A stretch of 64,000 bases of DNA, taken from positions 4,128,501-4,192,500 of the forward strand of contig NC_135165.1 of assembly GCF_050948215.1 (NCBI RefSeq), read 5' to 3'. A program made the position numbers and the translations under genes. The notes under the pieces are model-generated. The model made no database searches and was not told the origin of the DNA. It saw only the letters and a program-made list of their open reading frames with translations. The stretch is from Halictus rubicundus (taxonomy: Eukaryota; Arthropoda; Insecta; Hymenoptera; Halictidae). Shown one piece after another: positions 50,474 to 62,039 of this stretch (positions are counted from its first letter, which is position 1; each line of letters opens with the position of its first letter).

Positions 50474-50673
50474 TATATGCAGACACATGAATCTTCTAGA
50501 ATCCATCCTAGCATCCATCTTGGCCTCGCATCATCTTATGTACTCGTCTCCAAGAAACTTCCAAAGAGAAATAAGTTTGTGCTGTCATCCAACAATCGAA
50601 GAACGAGCTTCGTGGAAGTGTACTTCAAAGTCCCGATGGGACTTGTAAGTCCCGTCAGTGAATAAAGGGTTAA

Positions 50674-51148
50674 GAGAATTGTGGATATCGACGCAACGCT
50701 GTACAACTTTCACTCGCAACATTGGCGCGTTTTGTTTCAAGCATCCGCGATATTTCAAGGTGGACTGATAGAGCGTTGCGCTTCGAAATGGCACGGCGGA
50801 CGGTCAAATGGCAATTTGTTCGAAGGGTTGCGAAAGAGCATCTTCGCCGCGCGGCCAGCTATTACACGCCGGAGAACGGTACGGGGTTGAACGACTTATA
50901 CGACGTTGATAAGACAACAGAAGTTAGCAATATTGTGATAAAGGAGAGCACTGTCCCTCCCGTGTAGTGATAAACGGCCGCGTCCCGACGCGCAAGGACG
51001 CGCAAGGACGCGCGCGATTGCTCAGAGCTGGGAGAGAAGGTCGCACGTAGGAAGGAAAGGAAGCGGAACGATACTAACGAGAATAAAGAGCCGGCACAAT
51101 GGACGATGCGCGCCGAGTTAGCTTCGCGCTAACGCACGCACACATAAG
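50674..51148. other. Non-coding intron sequence
   Basis: GC-richer unique sequence with a small GGACGCGCAAGGACGCGC duplication near 50990-51014. No exon recognised. Confidence 0.35.
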
Positions 51149-51725
51149 GAAACTTGGACGCACGGACCCGTGATTATGTGAAAAATCGCGAAAATTCGAG
51201 AAAATTCGAGTGAACACGGCTTCTCCGCGAGACTCCGACACGGGCGAGCTTCGCCGAGTAGTTTCGGTATTAATCATGATAATTAACTCTTTGAGTGGAC
51301 TTCCGAAGCGCAATTACTCAATTGATTTATTGAATTATATGGAAACTTGGGCGTACGGACCCGCGATTCTACGAAAAATCGCAAAAATTTGAGTGAATGC
51401 AGTCTTTCACCAGGCGGCACGGCGGCAAGCTTCGGCGAGTAGTTTCAGTGGCAATTACGATAATTAATCCTTGAGTGGACGTTCAAAGTGGACTTCGGAA
51501 ATGCGATTGCTGAATTGATTTATTGATTGTATGGAAACTTTTTCCTCGTGACTACGAGGAAAATCGCGAAAATTTGAGTGGATGCAGTCTTCCGGCTTCC
51601 ACGAAGCGGTACGAGGTTCGCTCGGTAGTTCTAGCGTTAATTATAATAATTAACCCTCAAGCGGGCCTTGAATGTAGACTCGGAAAGTGCAATTAGTCGA
51701 TAGATTTACGTGATGTTGATATTTG
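51149..51725 (+). repeat. Diverged ~193-bp tandem triplication
   Basis: GGAAACTT recurs with GAAAC at 51149, 51342 and 51534. Each copy continues with an ACGGACCCG(T/C)GATT or related segment, AAAATCGC.AAAATT.GAGTG, then (A/C)GAGTAGTTTC or GGTAGTTCTA, ATAATTAA, and a GCAATTA(C/G)T.A segment. Many substitutions separate the copies, so this array is old. Confidence 0.75.
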
Positions 51726-53729
51726 CTGAATTTGTTAATGGAAATCAATTTTCTACCGTCTTGAAACCTTTCTTCTGTCTCTTGTATTATAGTTTACAAG
51801 CTGCGGGCTAACTTCACCGAATTTTCAGCTAATTTTAACTCCTTAAAGTGAATTTAAGCACACAAAAGGTTGTATAATGTACACCCCTGCACATACATGC
51901 TCTACATATCCTGGAAGTTTCATAATTTTCTGAATTTCCGGCTTGAAGATCTTCCCTTGTAACTTTTCAAACTGTTTCATAAACACCACATTGAAGAAAT
52001 ATTAGCTGAAAGTTGCACGGGGGCTGCAGTAATTTAATGTAGAAATTTGAAATTAATCTACCGAACCGTTTCTGGTTTTCACTCTATTTTTTAAAATTAC
52101 CTTCTGTGATTTTTCTTGGATTTTATTTCCTGTGATTTTTTAGATCGCGACGACGAGTAATTCCGCAGGTTTCCGGCGATTGTTTATGGGGTTGTGAAGT
52201 GTGAACAATTCAATTGGAACGAGTGAAATAGAGGGTCGTTGCGAACGTAATCGGTGAAAAATAGTGTAAGACGAGAGGGAATTAAGCGTTTGCACATTCA
52301 CGGGCATTCAGGGCTCCATTCGAGTGGCTCCGTTTTAATTATCAGGAGCTTGCCATTAGACCGATATTAATGACGCGCTCTCGTTCGAGCGTAACTTTGC
52401 CGTTCTCTGAACAGCTGAACAGCTTAGCCAAGTAACGATTATTTATTTAAGCCGGACGAAAATAGCAGTCGCTCGTTTTTCCTTCTCAGATTCTCTACGC
52501 GAGCGTTTGCAGACGCCTATTGTTAAAATGCTTTAACACTATTTTACTCGTTCGGATAATCGCTGAAGATGCTTTCGAATTTCACAAAAGTGTATGGAAC
52601 CTGTTACGTTATCGACCGAAGCGATTCGTAATTAATGAAAATCAGATGCTCCGAAATATGCTGGACATTTTCGGAGATTTATTTTCGCCATGAAATCGCA
52701 CGTGTACTCGGTAATGCCGTGGGTTTAATAATTTAAAAGATAATTTGGAACTGTAATTACATTTTTTAATCAGCCAACCGTCCAGATAAGCAATCTCGTC
52801 GAAACGCAAACGTACTCGTATGCGGGTTGTAGATGAAATAATGCACGGCATTAATTGGAACGAAGAAGTAAATGCCGCGGGTGCGAGTTCTGCATACGTA
52901 GATGGGCTTAATTTAAACCGCTGTCGCCGGACGGAAATCCGGCCCGAAAAAAAAAATTCCACAGCCGCTCCTGTATAATATCAGGCGAAATGTATTATCG
53001 ATCAACGCGCGAGAACAAAGAATGTGGATATTACACGGGGACGGCTCGATGTATTTGGACTTGTATCACGCGTGTACAAAATAAAAGCCGCGGAGCTTCG
53101 AATGGAAATTAAATCAATAGGAGCTGGTAACTCGAATAAAAGAAACATCATAAATTTCGTGTAACATGATCCCCGTGCACGCAAACATATCGATATTTTC
53201 GTTCGTATTATTCTCAATATTTCTGGCTGAATATTCTTATTGTATCTCTCTCGATAATTTTCCTCGCCGCCGTTATTATATTCGGAATATTATGCTGTTC
53301 TGTTTATTTTTAAGTAAATATACCGCCTTCAGGATCGGTGCAAAGGATTTCCCACGTTCGAGTACAAATGGGTCAGCGCTGTCGCTTTATTTAGTCGACT
53401 TTACTCAAACAACCTTCTTCCTGGACTCTGTCGCGCATCGAGAAAAGAGATATTCGACAAAACATCATCATCTCGGATCTGCAGCAATCCTTATAAATCT
53501 CGTCGCACTCCGAGTGGAATCGATTCCTTCGCTCCGTCGCAATTTCGGGAGAAAATCGTCTCTGGGTCACAGGACTCTAACTCCATCGCATCCGTTGTTC
53601 CGATTTTGCTGGAAATAAAATCGCCCAGTACACATCAAATTAGGGGTGCTCGGGATTTACTCATCGTTTTGTTCATTTACAATTTAAAATACAGATTTAT
53701 ACAATACGAACGTGCTCAGCAGGGTCTCA
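51726..53729. other. Non-coding intron sequence
   Basis: Unique sequence with no recognised exon. A 150-codon ORF at 53166-53618 has a hydrophobic start but no domain I can name, and good splice or start context is lacking. Confidence 0.35.
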
Positions 53730-55165
53730 GCGTAGTAGATTATTGGGGAAAGCGAACATCGATGGGCTCTTTGACATAAGTGCAATAGGATGTTGCAACT
53801 GACGTTTTATGGCATAGTGTACGTGATATTAGGGGGGGTTTAAGTCATCACTTTCCTGGTTTCGAATTTGTTGGTAAGATATAGCTCTTTGAAGTTTGCA
53901 ATTTTTCTATATGGAACCTCCACGTGGTAGATTATTAGTATACCATAAGTATTGATAGTTTCTCTGATCTACGGGGAATAAGGAATTTCAACTAAGGTTT
54001 TATGGTGTAGTGTACGTGATATTAGGGGGGGGGGGTTTAAGTCATCATTTTTCTGGTTTCGAATTCGTTCGTAAGACACAGCTCTTTGAATGTTACAATT
54101 TTTCTATATGGAACCTCCACGTGGTAGATTATTAATATACCATAAGTATTGATAGTTTCTCTGACCTACGGGGAATAAGGAATTTCGACTAAGGTTTTAT
54201 GGTGTAGTGTACGTAATATTAGGGGGGGTTTAAGTCATCACTTTCCTGGTTTCGAATTTGTTTGTAAGATATAGCTCTTTGAAGTTTGCAATTTTTCTAT
54301 ATGAAACCTCCACGTGGTAGATTATTAGTATACCATAAGTATTGATAGTTTCTCTGATCTACGGGGAATAAGGAATTTCAACTAAGGTTTTATGGTGTAG
54401 TGTACGTGATATTAGGGGGGGGGGGGTTTAAGTCATCATTTTTCTGGTTTCGAATTCGTTCGTAAGACACAGCTCTTTGAATGTTACAATTTTTCTATAT
54501 GGAACCTCCACGTGGTAGATTATTAATATACCATAAGTATTGATAGTTTCTCTGACCTACGGGGAATAAGGAATTTCGACTAAGGTTTTATGGTGTAGTG
54601 TACGTAATATTAGGGGGGGTTTAAGTCATCACTTTCCTGGTTTCGAATTTGTTTGTAAGATATAGCTCTTTGAAGTTTGCAATTTTTCTATATGAAACCT
54701 CCACGTGATAGATTAATAGTATACCATAAGTATTGATAGTTTCTCTGACCTACGGGCAATAAGGAATTTCAACTAAGGTTTTATGGTGTAGTGTACGTAA
54801 TATTAGGGGGGGTTTAAGTCATCACTTTCCTGATTTCGAATTTGTTCGTAAGATATAGCTCTTTGAATGTTACAATTTTTCTATATGGAACCTCCACGTG
54901 GTATACCACAAATATCGATAGTTTCTCTGACATACGCACAATATAAAATTTTAACCGAGTTCGTATAGTCTTCTACACATGAAACTAGTGGGGGTTTAAG
55001 TCATCGTTTTGCTGATTTCCAATTTGTTTATACAATGCTTTCGAAGTTTTCAGTTTTTCAAAATTGAATCTCCACGTGGGTGTCGGAGAAAGCGAAAATC
55101 GATTGTTTCTTCGCTATGCAAGTAATGTAAAATTGCAGTATGATTTGTATGGCATAGTACTCGTC
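53730..55165 (-). repeat. Satellite H: superfamily S in reverse orientation, ~390-bp dimeric period
   Basis: The G-run plus TTTAAGTCATCA landmark occurs at 53839, 54036, 54229, 54427, 54620, 54813 and 54995 (spacings 197, 193, 198, 193, 193, 182). The units at 54036 and 54427 are nearly identical, as are those at 54229 and 54620, so the repeat unit is a dimer of about 391 bp. Each unit has AACCTCCACGTGGTAGATTA and ATTGATAGTTTCTCTGA. Reverse-complemented, the block order equals satellites G and I. The array stops about 75 bp before the exon at 55239. Confidence 0.95.
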
Positions 55166-55238
55166 AAAGTACAGAATGAAAAAAAGTTCTGAAATGAAAG
55201 TTCTAAATGAAAAAACATAAAAATCCTTTCTGTTTCAG

Positions 55239-55321
55239 AATACGATCTTGCCAGAAGCTGTCCATTTCTGGGAACGTGCACTCATGGTCCGTGGAACGAA
55301 GAACACTATTAGGTTAAACAG
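55239..55321 (+). CDS. Lmln: Invadolysin exon, N-terminal domain
   Basis: Acceptor TGTTTCAG, donor CAG|GTACTC. The 27 complete codons start NTILPEAVHFWERALMVR and end TIRLNR, the Arg being split. NT(I/L)LPEAV.FWE.ALMVR followed by a basic IRLNR is a conserved block of metazoan invadolysin upstream of the Cys-rich stretch. It enters in phase 0 and exits in phase 2, matching both neighbours. A tandem satellite array ends only about 75 bp upstream of the acceptor. Confidence 0.95.
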
Positions 55322-56669
55322 GTACTCGAAACGTTTTGTTCAGATTCTATACGGTTGACTAGTGTTTCATTTAAATATCAAAGCTAATATTAGATTTAAT
55401 GACCACCGTCGTTGACCGCTTGTTAAAATTGTATAAAGTGGAAAGTCTCTTGGCAATTCCTCCGGCTCTTTAAATCCGCGACCCCCCAGTGACTCTGAGA
55501 TAACGAGATCCCAGGTTTATCAATCTTTCACGAGGCTTGTGGGATTTTCAATGATTTTTGACATGCTACCCGAGCTTAGCCCGAACTCGAAGGCAGGGAA
55601 ATTCGTCTGAAGTATAGGTGGATGAGTGAGTGAGCTTCCGTGGTTCCGAAGAGAATCCGTTGCATTATTCAGCAAGCATCCACTGAATGTACAGTACAGG
55701 GAGAGAACGTTTCTTACTTTCACGGACTCTGCTCAGTCTGCCAGTAAGAATTTGTCTTACAAGGAACCGTCTCGAAGTCATAATCACCGATTTTCATGAA
55801 CTCTCGCACGGATCTGGAATATTAATAAATATTTTACACCTTTTCCCCCGTCGACTTCCTCAAAAATTACTTAGCAAGATAACGCACAGTCTTCACCGCG
55901 AATTTTATGCATTTCTAACAAAATTGAGTTGGCGAAAATAGTGAGAATATCAAACGATTTTAAGAATTCGATTATTCTATATTTTAACGGTACGAACAGT
56001 CAACTGTTCGTTTATTGGACCGATTTCGTTACAAAGTTGTCTCACGGTTTAGCCGGACGATAGCGCATCGTATTTTCTCTCGTTTCGAATTTTACCCGTG
56101 ACATCCTTTAACTTTCCCCATAATGTTCCGTGCCTCTAATATTTCGTTCGAAAGTCTCACGCGGACCTGACTACCCTCGGTGTACATTTACCGACCAGGT
56201 CTTCAGGAACCCCTATACTTCTCTCTTTACGGCTTTGCCACTTTCTCCGAGTTCCTCCACGCGTCCTGTTTTTCGATTTCTTCGTCGGCTATCTCGTTTC
56301 GTCATATTTCCTTCTCTTTTATTTCCCCCTTTTGGGAAACCGTCGTTCGCGTCTGAAACTCGGCTCCAGACCCATCACCGCGCGATTCAATTATTCAATT
56401 ACCGCTACCTCCGTCTGCTCAATTAACTCCGTTGTAAGATTTTTTATTTAATTAATGTCGACCGTGATTCGATATCTGTCAAAATGCTGTCGATATCAGA
56501 TTTTTTAATAATCTATCGCGTTCGGGACAAGACAAGATTCAATTATTGTCTGTTAGTCAATTGTTTCATTTTGGTGTTGTTCGTTAGATTTTTAATTCAC
56601 CGCAACATGGACAAATCCATTTTCCAGTGATCTATCCCGTAGAAATTTGATTTGGAAAAATTACTAAAT
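55322..56669. other. Non-coding intron sequence
   Basis: Follows the GTACTC donor. Unique; ORFs near 55687 and 56130 have no recognisable domain. Confidence 0.35.
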
Positions 56670-57362
56670 TCGAATGACTGTAGTTGATAAACAAATGCGA
56701 TTGTAGCAAAATTCTGACTTAAACCCCCCATCATTTCATGTATATTTATCATACAAACCCGATTATAACACTATGTTGCGCACATCGCAAGAAAATTATT
56801 CGTTTCTCCAATAATCTTTCACGTGGGAGTACGAGTTAGAGAAACTGGACTGTAGTTGATAAACAAATGCGATTGTAGCAAAATTATGACTTAAACCCCC
56901 CCTCATTTGATGTATATTTTATCATACAAACCAGATTATAATACTATGTTGCGCACATCGCAAGAAAATTATTCGTTTCTCCAATAATCTTTCACGTGGG
57001 AGTACGAGTTAGAGAAACTGGACTGTAGTTGATAAACAAATGCGATTGTAGCAAAATTCTGACTTAAACCCCCCATCATTTCATGTATATTTTATCATAC
57101 AAACCAGATTATAACACTATGTTGCGCACATCGCAAGAAAATTATTCGTTTCTCCAATAATCTTTCACGTGGGAGTACGAGTTAGAGAAATTAGACTGTA
57201 GTTGATGAACAAATGCGATTGTAGCAAAATTATGACTTAAACCCCCCCTCATTTCATGTATATTTTACCATAAAAACCAGATTACAATCCTGTGTTATGC
57301 ATTTGCCAAAGAAACTATTGATATTCGTTTCTTCGAATAGTCTTCCACGTGGAAGTTCAGAT
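56670..57362 (+). repeat. Satellite I: 171-173-bp tandem array, superfamily S
   Basis: GACTTAAACCCCCC recurs at 56717, 56888, 57061 and 57234 (171, 173, 173). Units carry TTTCATGTATATTTTATCAT, GTTGCGCACATCGCAAGAAA, TAATCTTTCACGTGGGAGTA and GTTGATAAACAAATGCGATT. The last unit switches to GAAACTATTGATATTCGTTT and TCTTCCACGTGGAAG, closer to satellite G, linking the two arrays. Confidence 0.95.
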
Positions 57363-59077
57363 TCACGAGTTAATTCGTGATTAACGCAAGGAATAACATT
57401 CGTGTGAAAGTATCTATGCTTAGTATTCACGTTTGCTATGTCAATTTTGTCTCTCGTTACCTCCTGGTAAGAGTTGATAATCGGAACGTCGTCATCCAGT
57501 TAGAAGGTGAAACGGGAAATTCGCGACGGTTACGGTTACCATAGTCGTTTGTTTATCGGAACAAAAAGCAATTGTCAATTTGTCAGTGCAGAGCCGTCAC
57601 TCGCAGGAACGTGTTAATTTGCACAGATTCCCAAGTTCGAGCGCGGCTCAAGTGTTTTACAAACACGGGCTCGACACGCTGAACCGCGTCGCGTCGGCCC
57701 GTTCGAAACGGGATACGTCTTAATTAACGCAATTAATATATGCTTATCCTGTAGCGTTGGTTAGCATCAATTAGTGTCAGTCGCGGCGTGTGCCTTGTAA
57801 CGGACGATCGTCATCTGTCTTGGAGGAAGACGGACAATCGGCGTGTGCGTTCGTGTGTGTCTGTAACAACGGGCAACATCGATTCGAAGCTTCGTAGCCA
57901 GCGAATTTTGACAGTAATTACTAGCCGGCGGATGTTTGCGGAAATTTATGCGTGTTTGCCGCGGGACTAAATAAAATTCGTCATCGGCGCCCAGCGATTT
58001 TGTTGGAAATGAAACGCGACGCGGCTGCACGGAAAATTGGTCGGGACCGTGTCGGAGTGATCGTCGCGATTTTGTTTGCACTATACAGATCCGAACGTGA
58101 ACGATGAACTTCGCAAATAATGATTCACGGCAAACGTTATTACCCTCCGTTAATATTAATATTATTCCCGATATCCTGACTAAATTCGGACATATCCTAT
58201 CGGATTACGCAATTAGCGTTCCTCTTCGAATCCCCCGACTATAGATATTGGTAAGTACCTAATCCATTAATCGCGTTGCACCGAATTCTATATGGAACTA
58301 CATAATAGCCGAATAATTTCCAGGATTTTCTCACTCGAAAATTGCTGATCTAAATCAGTGCGATCCAGCATAAGCTCCAAAGATTACGGAGCTTCTCTGC
58401 TACCATAGAGGGGGCGTTATGCTGAAGGAAACAAAACCATGGTGATCACGTCCGACATTCTCGGACGATAGTTGTCTAAATCATTGGAGATCCTGCTTCG
58501 GCGTAATTCCCATTTTTACGGGGTCCGCCATTCCATAAGCGCACTGGTTTTCATTATTGGCTCGATCTTCTCGCCTCTCGCGTTCTGTCTCTCGATCCGA
58601 AAGATCTACCGTAAACGCCACTAAACTCCGGCGACTAAGGTGTCCTCGAATGTTAGAGAATTTACGGTTTTCATATCGTCGCGAATATTGACGCCGAAAT
58701 CGAGCGGACCGCTCGATTTCAGAATGGAAATGTTACTCCCGGGACTTCCCGTGAAATCAGCAAAATTTGTGTACCAATTTCCGCTGGTGCGTTACGAAGA
58801 GATTGCGAATCCGAAGTTTCTTCGATCTCTCTCGAACACTCGGACTCTGCAGTAAGTTTTCCAACCTTGGAAAAATCCCAGTGCGATGGTAATATTTAAA
58901 AAAATACGTTCATTGCACCAAAGGTTAAGACCTAGAAAATGCAAGAAGATGGCCAACTCCGTGCCATATATTTTAATTTTTATTTTGTCGAATACGTTGC
59001 TTCGATTTTAAGGAATTCTCGAGGTGGCCGCGTTGCCAGTGAAAGTGTTGACGTCGAGTTAATTTCGTGTGCTTCAG
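57363..59077. other. Non-coding intron sequence
   Basis: Unique, CpG-rich around 57570-58060, ending at the GCTTCAG acceptor of the next exon. A 104-codon minus-strand ORF (58081-57767) has no recognisable domain. Confidence 0.35.
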
Positions 59078-59189
59078 GAAATGTGAAAGCAGCCAAGTCT
59101 TCATCAAAGATCACCACATACACTGCATCGACACCTGCCGGCCTACCACCATATGCGGCGACGTAGTCGTTCCCGAAGATCACCTTGAC
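59078..59189 (+). CDS. Lmln: Invadolysin exon, cysteine-rich N-terminal part
   Basis: Acceptor GTGCTTCAG, donor GAC|GTAAGA. One base completes Arg, then 37 codons: KCESSQVFIKDHHIHC at the start and VVVPEDHLD at the end. Four cysteines (codons 2, 16, 20 and 26) are spaced as expected for the disulfide-rich front of M8 peptidases, where secreted or lumenal folding is usual. It ends in phase 0. Only 321 bp separate it from the next exon, so this is the start of the compact part of the gene. Confidence 0.95.
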
Positions 59190-59510
59190 GTAAGAACAAA
59201 ATCATTAATCATGTTCGATAATAATTACACGGTGAACCTGCTATTACCAGTCGAAGTTAGTCTGCGGATTCTTCGTGCGACATAAAAATTGCTTCGCTTA
59301 CAAGAACACTGGAGTTACATAAAAATACAAAAAGAAATTCATTCGATTCTGCTCGTGAGCATTGCACTCGTAGAAATATTTCCGGAGGAAATTTTGCGAT
59401 AATTTTGCAACGCTTCACCTAATACTTCGAGTGTACGGAAACGTTTGACAATTGAAAGAAGGATGCTTGCTGGAACGATCACTCTCCGTACAGTGTACGT
59501 ATAAATTTAG

Positions 59511-59692
59511 GTTTGTCGAACGTGCAACGCGACCGGCCACGATTGCGGAATAGCGGAAGGCAGCAGAGCCGGTCGCGGAATCGACGGAGCAGATTTCGTG
59601 TTCTACGTGTCCGCGATGCAAACGAAGAAATGCCAGAAAGGGTTGACCGTGGCGTACGCCGCGCACTGCCAACAGGAAGCAGCGTTGGACCG
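59511..59692 (+). CDS. Lmln: Invadolysin exon, N-terminal catalytic subdomain
   Basis: Acceptor AAATTTAG, donor CG|GTGAAA. Sixty codons plus two bases. It opens with VCRTCNATGHDCG and contains GIDGADFVFYVSAM, then CQKGLTVAYAAHCQQE, ending LDR with a split Arg. The (D)FVFYVSA...C.....AYA.HCQ pattern is a hallmark of the M8 peptidase domain just upstream of the zinc helix. Codon use is GC-richer than the flanking introns. Joining it to the next exon restores R-PIAGHANLCP, as in family members. Confidence 0.97.
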
Positions 59693-59772
59693 GTGAAATT
59701 CTTTAACTAACTATTTGCACGTTCGATCGGTGCCCGGCGTTTAGACTAATAGCGAGTCGGATCGGGTTTCAG

Positions 59773-59976
59773 GCCGATAGCCGGTCACGCCAATCTCTGT
59801 CCGGAAAGCATCAGCACGAAACCTCAAGAACTGGAAACGCTGCTGAGCACCGTAAAACACGAGATATTGCACGCCTTAGGATTTTCTGTGAGCCTGTACG
59901 CCTTTTATCGAGATGAGAACGGCGAGCCGAGAACTCCTCGACGACCCGACACCGGCAAACCCGCGTTGAACGAGAC
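59773..59976 (+). CDS. Lmln: Invadolysin catalytic exon with HEILH zinc-binding motif
   Basis: Acceptor GGTTTCAG, donor AC|GTAAGT. After the base completing Arg come 67 codons plus two bases: PIAGHANLCPE, then VKHEILHALGFS, then LYAFYRDENG and a Pro/Arg-rich loop ending NE. HEILH at 59858-59872 is the HEXXH zincin motif: two histidine zinc ligands and the catalytic glutamate. The following ALGFS matches the HALGFS of leishmanolysin. All catalytic residues in this exon are present, so the enzyme is predicted to be active. The two last bases join the next exon to make Thr. Confidence 0.98.
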
Positions 59977-59997
59977 GTAAGTCGATCTTTCACAATG

Positions 59998-60200
59998 TTA
60001 ACGCTAAACCTAGCCGAAATGACCGGTTTTATATTTCACAATTGTTGAAACTGTGAAAATTCATTCGTGGGAAATAGTGGAATCAGTTTCCTTGACCAAG
60101 CATTTATTATATTGAAAGTTACTGACGATCTCAGTAACTTTGCCTCTTTATGAGGCAATATTTATCAGATACTGTTCGTGCTTGGTAGGTTCAGTGTTAA
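59998..60200 (-). mobile_element. MITE family D (inverted), abutting MITE B
   Basis: Ends TTAACGCTAAACCTAGC and GCTTGGTAGGTTCAGTGTTAA minus one base at each side match the copy at 36840 in reverse. It contains GAAATGACCGGTTT near the left end. Two adjacent perfect hairpins at 60116-60158 (AAGTTACTGA/TCAGTAACTT, then TTGCCTC/GAGGCAA) are absent from the other D copy. The right TTAA is shared with MITE B. Confidence 0.78.
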
Positions 60201-60441
60201 CCCTTTGCACTCGAAACTATTTTAACTCCAAAACGAAATATTTCTTCCGATCTAGAATATTTCCCTTCTGTATATTTTCTTTTTCTTGTTATACATACGA
60301 GTATGGTGCGATTTCCTCGTACTGAAATGTTTAGTAATTTATTAAATACAAACAAATTGAATAATGTAAAAAATATTTTCAATAATGATACAGCAATTTT
60401 TAGTGTCGCTTTCCAGTCGCCATTCGAGTGGTAAGGGTTAA
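60197..60441 (-). mobile_element. MITE family B (B2, inverted)
   Basis: 245 bp, ends TTAACCCTTTGCACTCGAA and TTCGAGTGGTAAGGGTTAA. Intact relative of the interrupted copy at 44333; the comparison shows where the mariner MITE inserted there. Confidence 0.9.
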
Positions 60442-60500
60442 ACGTGCCTTTGCCACCTGATTTCTCAATTTTTCGTCGAAAAATATCTACTCGTCCATGA

Positions 60501-60743
60501 TTAACACGTTGACTACCAAGTCACCCATACGTGGCTGACGGAATTATTTGTGCAGGTTTTAAAATGAATTTTCACGTTGATATATTCATTGTACCAAATT
60601 TTATTAGGATCTGTAACATACAAGAAAGTTGGAGGACTACTCAGTATCATACATTTAATTTTTTTCAATTTTTATTTCATTAAATAACTTACTTTGATTT
60701 TATGGAATTTTTGGGGTTTCTAGTTCGGCGTTCAAAGTGTTAA
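60501..60743 (-). mobile_element. MITE family C, full-length
   Basis: 243 bp, ends TTAACACGTTGACTACCAAG and TCGGCGTTCAAAGTGTTAA. The subterminal hairpin is degraded (CACCCATACGTGGCTGAC). Same orientation as the copy at 21488. The internal TTAA (ATTTCATTAAATAACTTA) is unoccupied here. Confidence 0.88.
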
Positions 60744-62039
60744 ATAAAAATTGGAAAACATTCGTGTATTCCTCTTGGAATGATTTCTGTAATCGACGCA
60801 GGTCCAAGTTTAAACATTTTTCAACTATCCAAGCCCACAATTTTTGACGAAACATATCAATTATTTACATAGAAATTGAAGAATTGTATACAGAATTGTA
60901 TAAAACTATCTGATCACTAAATTTCCCATTCCCGAGAAGTTGTCGATATTCGAGCTATAAAAATTCCGTTTAAAAAAAAAAACAGCACAATAATGTGAAC
61001 TAATTATAAAGCTCGAAACCAGTACCCTCGCAGACTATTATCCATTTTCTTTTAACTACCTTCTCAATTCCTGCTGAAAGATGTATCTGTATACCTGACA
61101 ATTTTTTTCAGTAACAATTATGGACACTTGACCTATGTAAATTCCTTCCCCAATTTCGACGAACTCGCAGTATAAAGCTTGTTTGTGTTTCTTCGCGAAC
61201 CCCATTTCTTCTGAAATCCATGAAGGTACATTTTCGAAAAATTCCAGGAAGTAGCATATTTCGAGGTATAAAAGTTCGAGCAGCGTATTCGGGAAACGGA
61301 AAACAATTTTTTGTTTCGATCTCTGTGGGGGAAGCAGCGGATTGATCGTACGGTCACGTCTCGGATTTAATTGCGATTCTTTCGGGGGACCGAATTCCGG
61401 TGTTAATTTAGCGGGGTCGTGAAATTAATTTGACCCGTGACGTCAACCAGTTCGCGTTCGGCAATCCGAAAGACAGCAATAACGTACTTTGTCTCTGGTG
61501 TTTCCGCTGGCGGAGGAGCTTTTCTCCTCACGTATGCCAGCCGGGGCCTCCGTCTTGGCATTGGTGCATCTGCCTTTAAAATTGGAAAATTCCTTGTGTC
61601 CTTGGGTTTTATTCGGGTCGACGGACCGTAACGAACCCGGTTCCGGCGTTGGCAGGTGGGTGTGTTACTCGTTTTTCACGGGATCCTTTTTCCCTCGCAC
61701 CCTTCGTTTTACTTTAACTAGCAGCGTGGCAAGAATCCCGTCTGTTCCTTGCCACCCTACTCCGCCTTTCGAACTTTCATGTACATGTGACCGTGAGTTT
61801 GCATTCTCTCACCTTCCGCCGCCTCTGGAGCTACGGCGGATTCCCTTACAATGCGAATATCGAACGGACCGACGTCAAAGTGCGCGATCGATTCTCCCAT
61901 CCCGACGAAATCACTTCGACCAAAATTTTAGATCATTCCGTGGGAAATAATAATTCAAGTCTCTTTAATCAAGCAGACATTCTAATAAAAATTGCACAAA
62001 ATCTAGATAAGTTTCGGTCTTTCAGTGATCGGTAGTTCG
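60744..62039. other. Non-coding intron sequence
   Basis: Unique; a 153-codon ORF at 61489-61950 shows no domain I recognise and sits inside the invadolysin intron on the same strand. No splice or family evidence supports it as an exon. Confidence 0.35.

Larger units (their letters stand above)
49663..50673 (+). mobile_element. MITE family K (TTAA-bounded) carrying a nested Tc1 element
   Basis: Outer ends TTAACCCTTTATTTACTGAA and CAGTGAATAAAGGGTTAA form an inverted repeat. Subtracting the nested element leaves about 420 bp. Subterminal palindrome-like segments (GGGGCTCCGAAGTCCC; GTCCCGATGGGAC) are present. CCCTTT after TTAA is shared with family B, but the interior is different. Only one copy is seen in this window. 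Confidence 0.82.

Noticed and set aside
61489..61950. 153-codon ORF in the intron before the last exon
   Set aside because: The exons at 59976 and 63716 join in phase without it, and it has no similarity to the M8 family.
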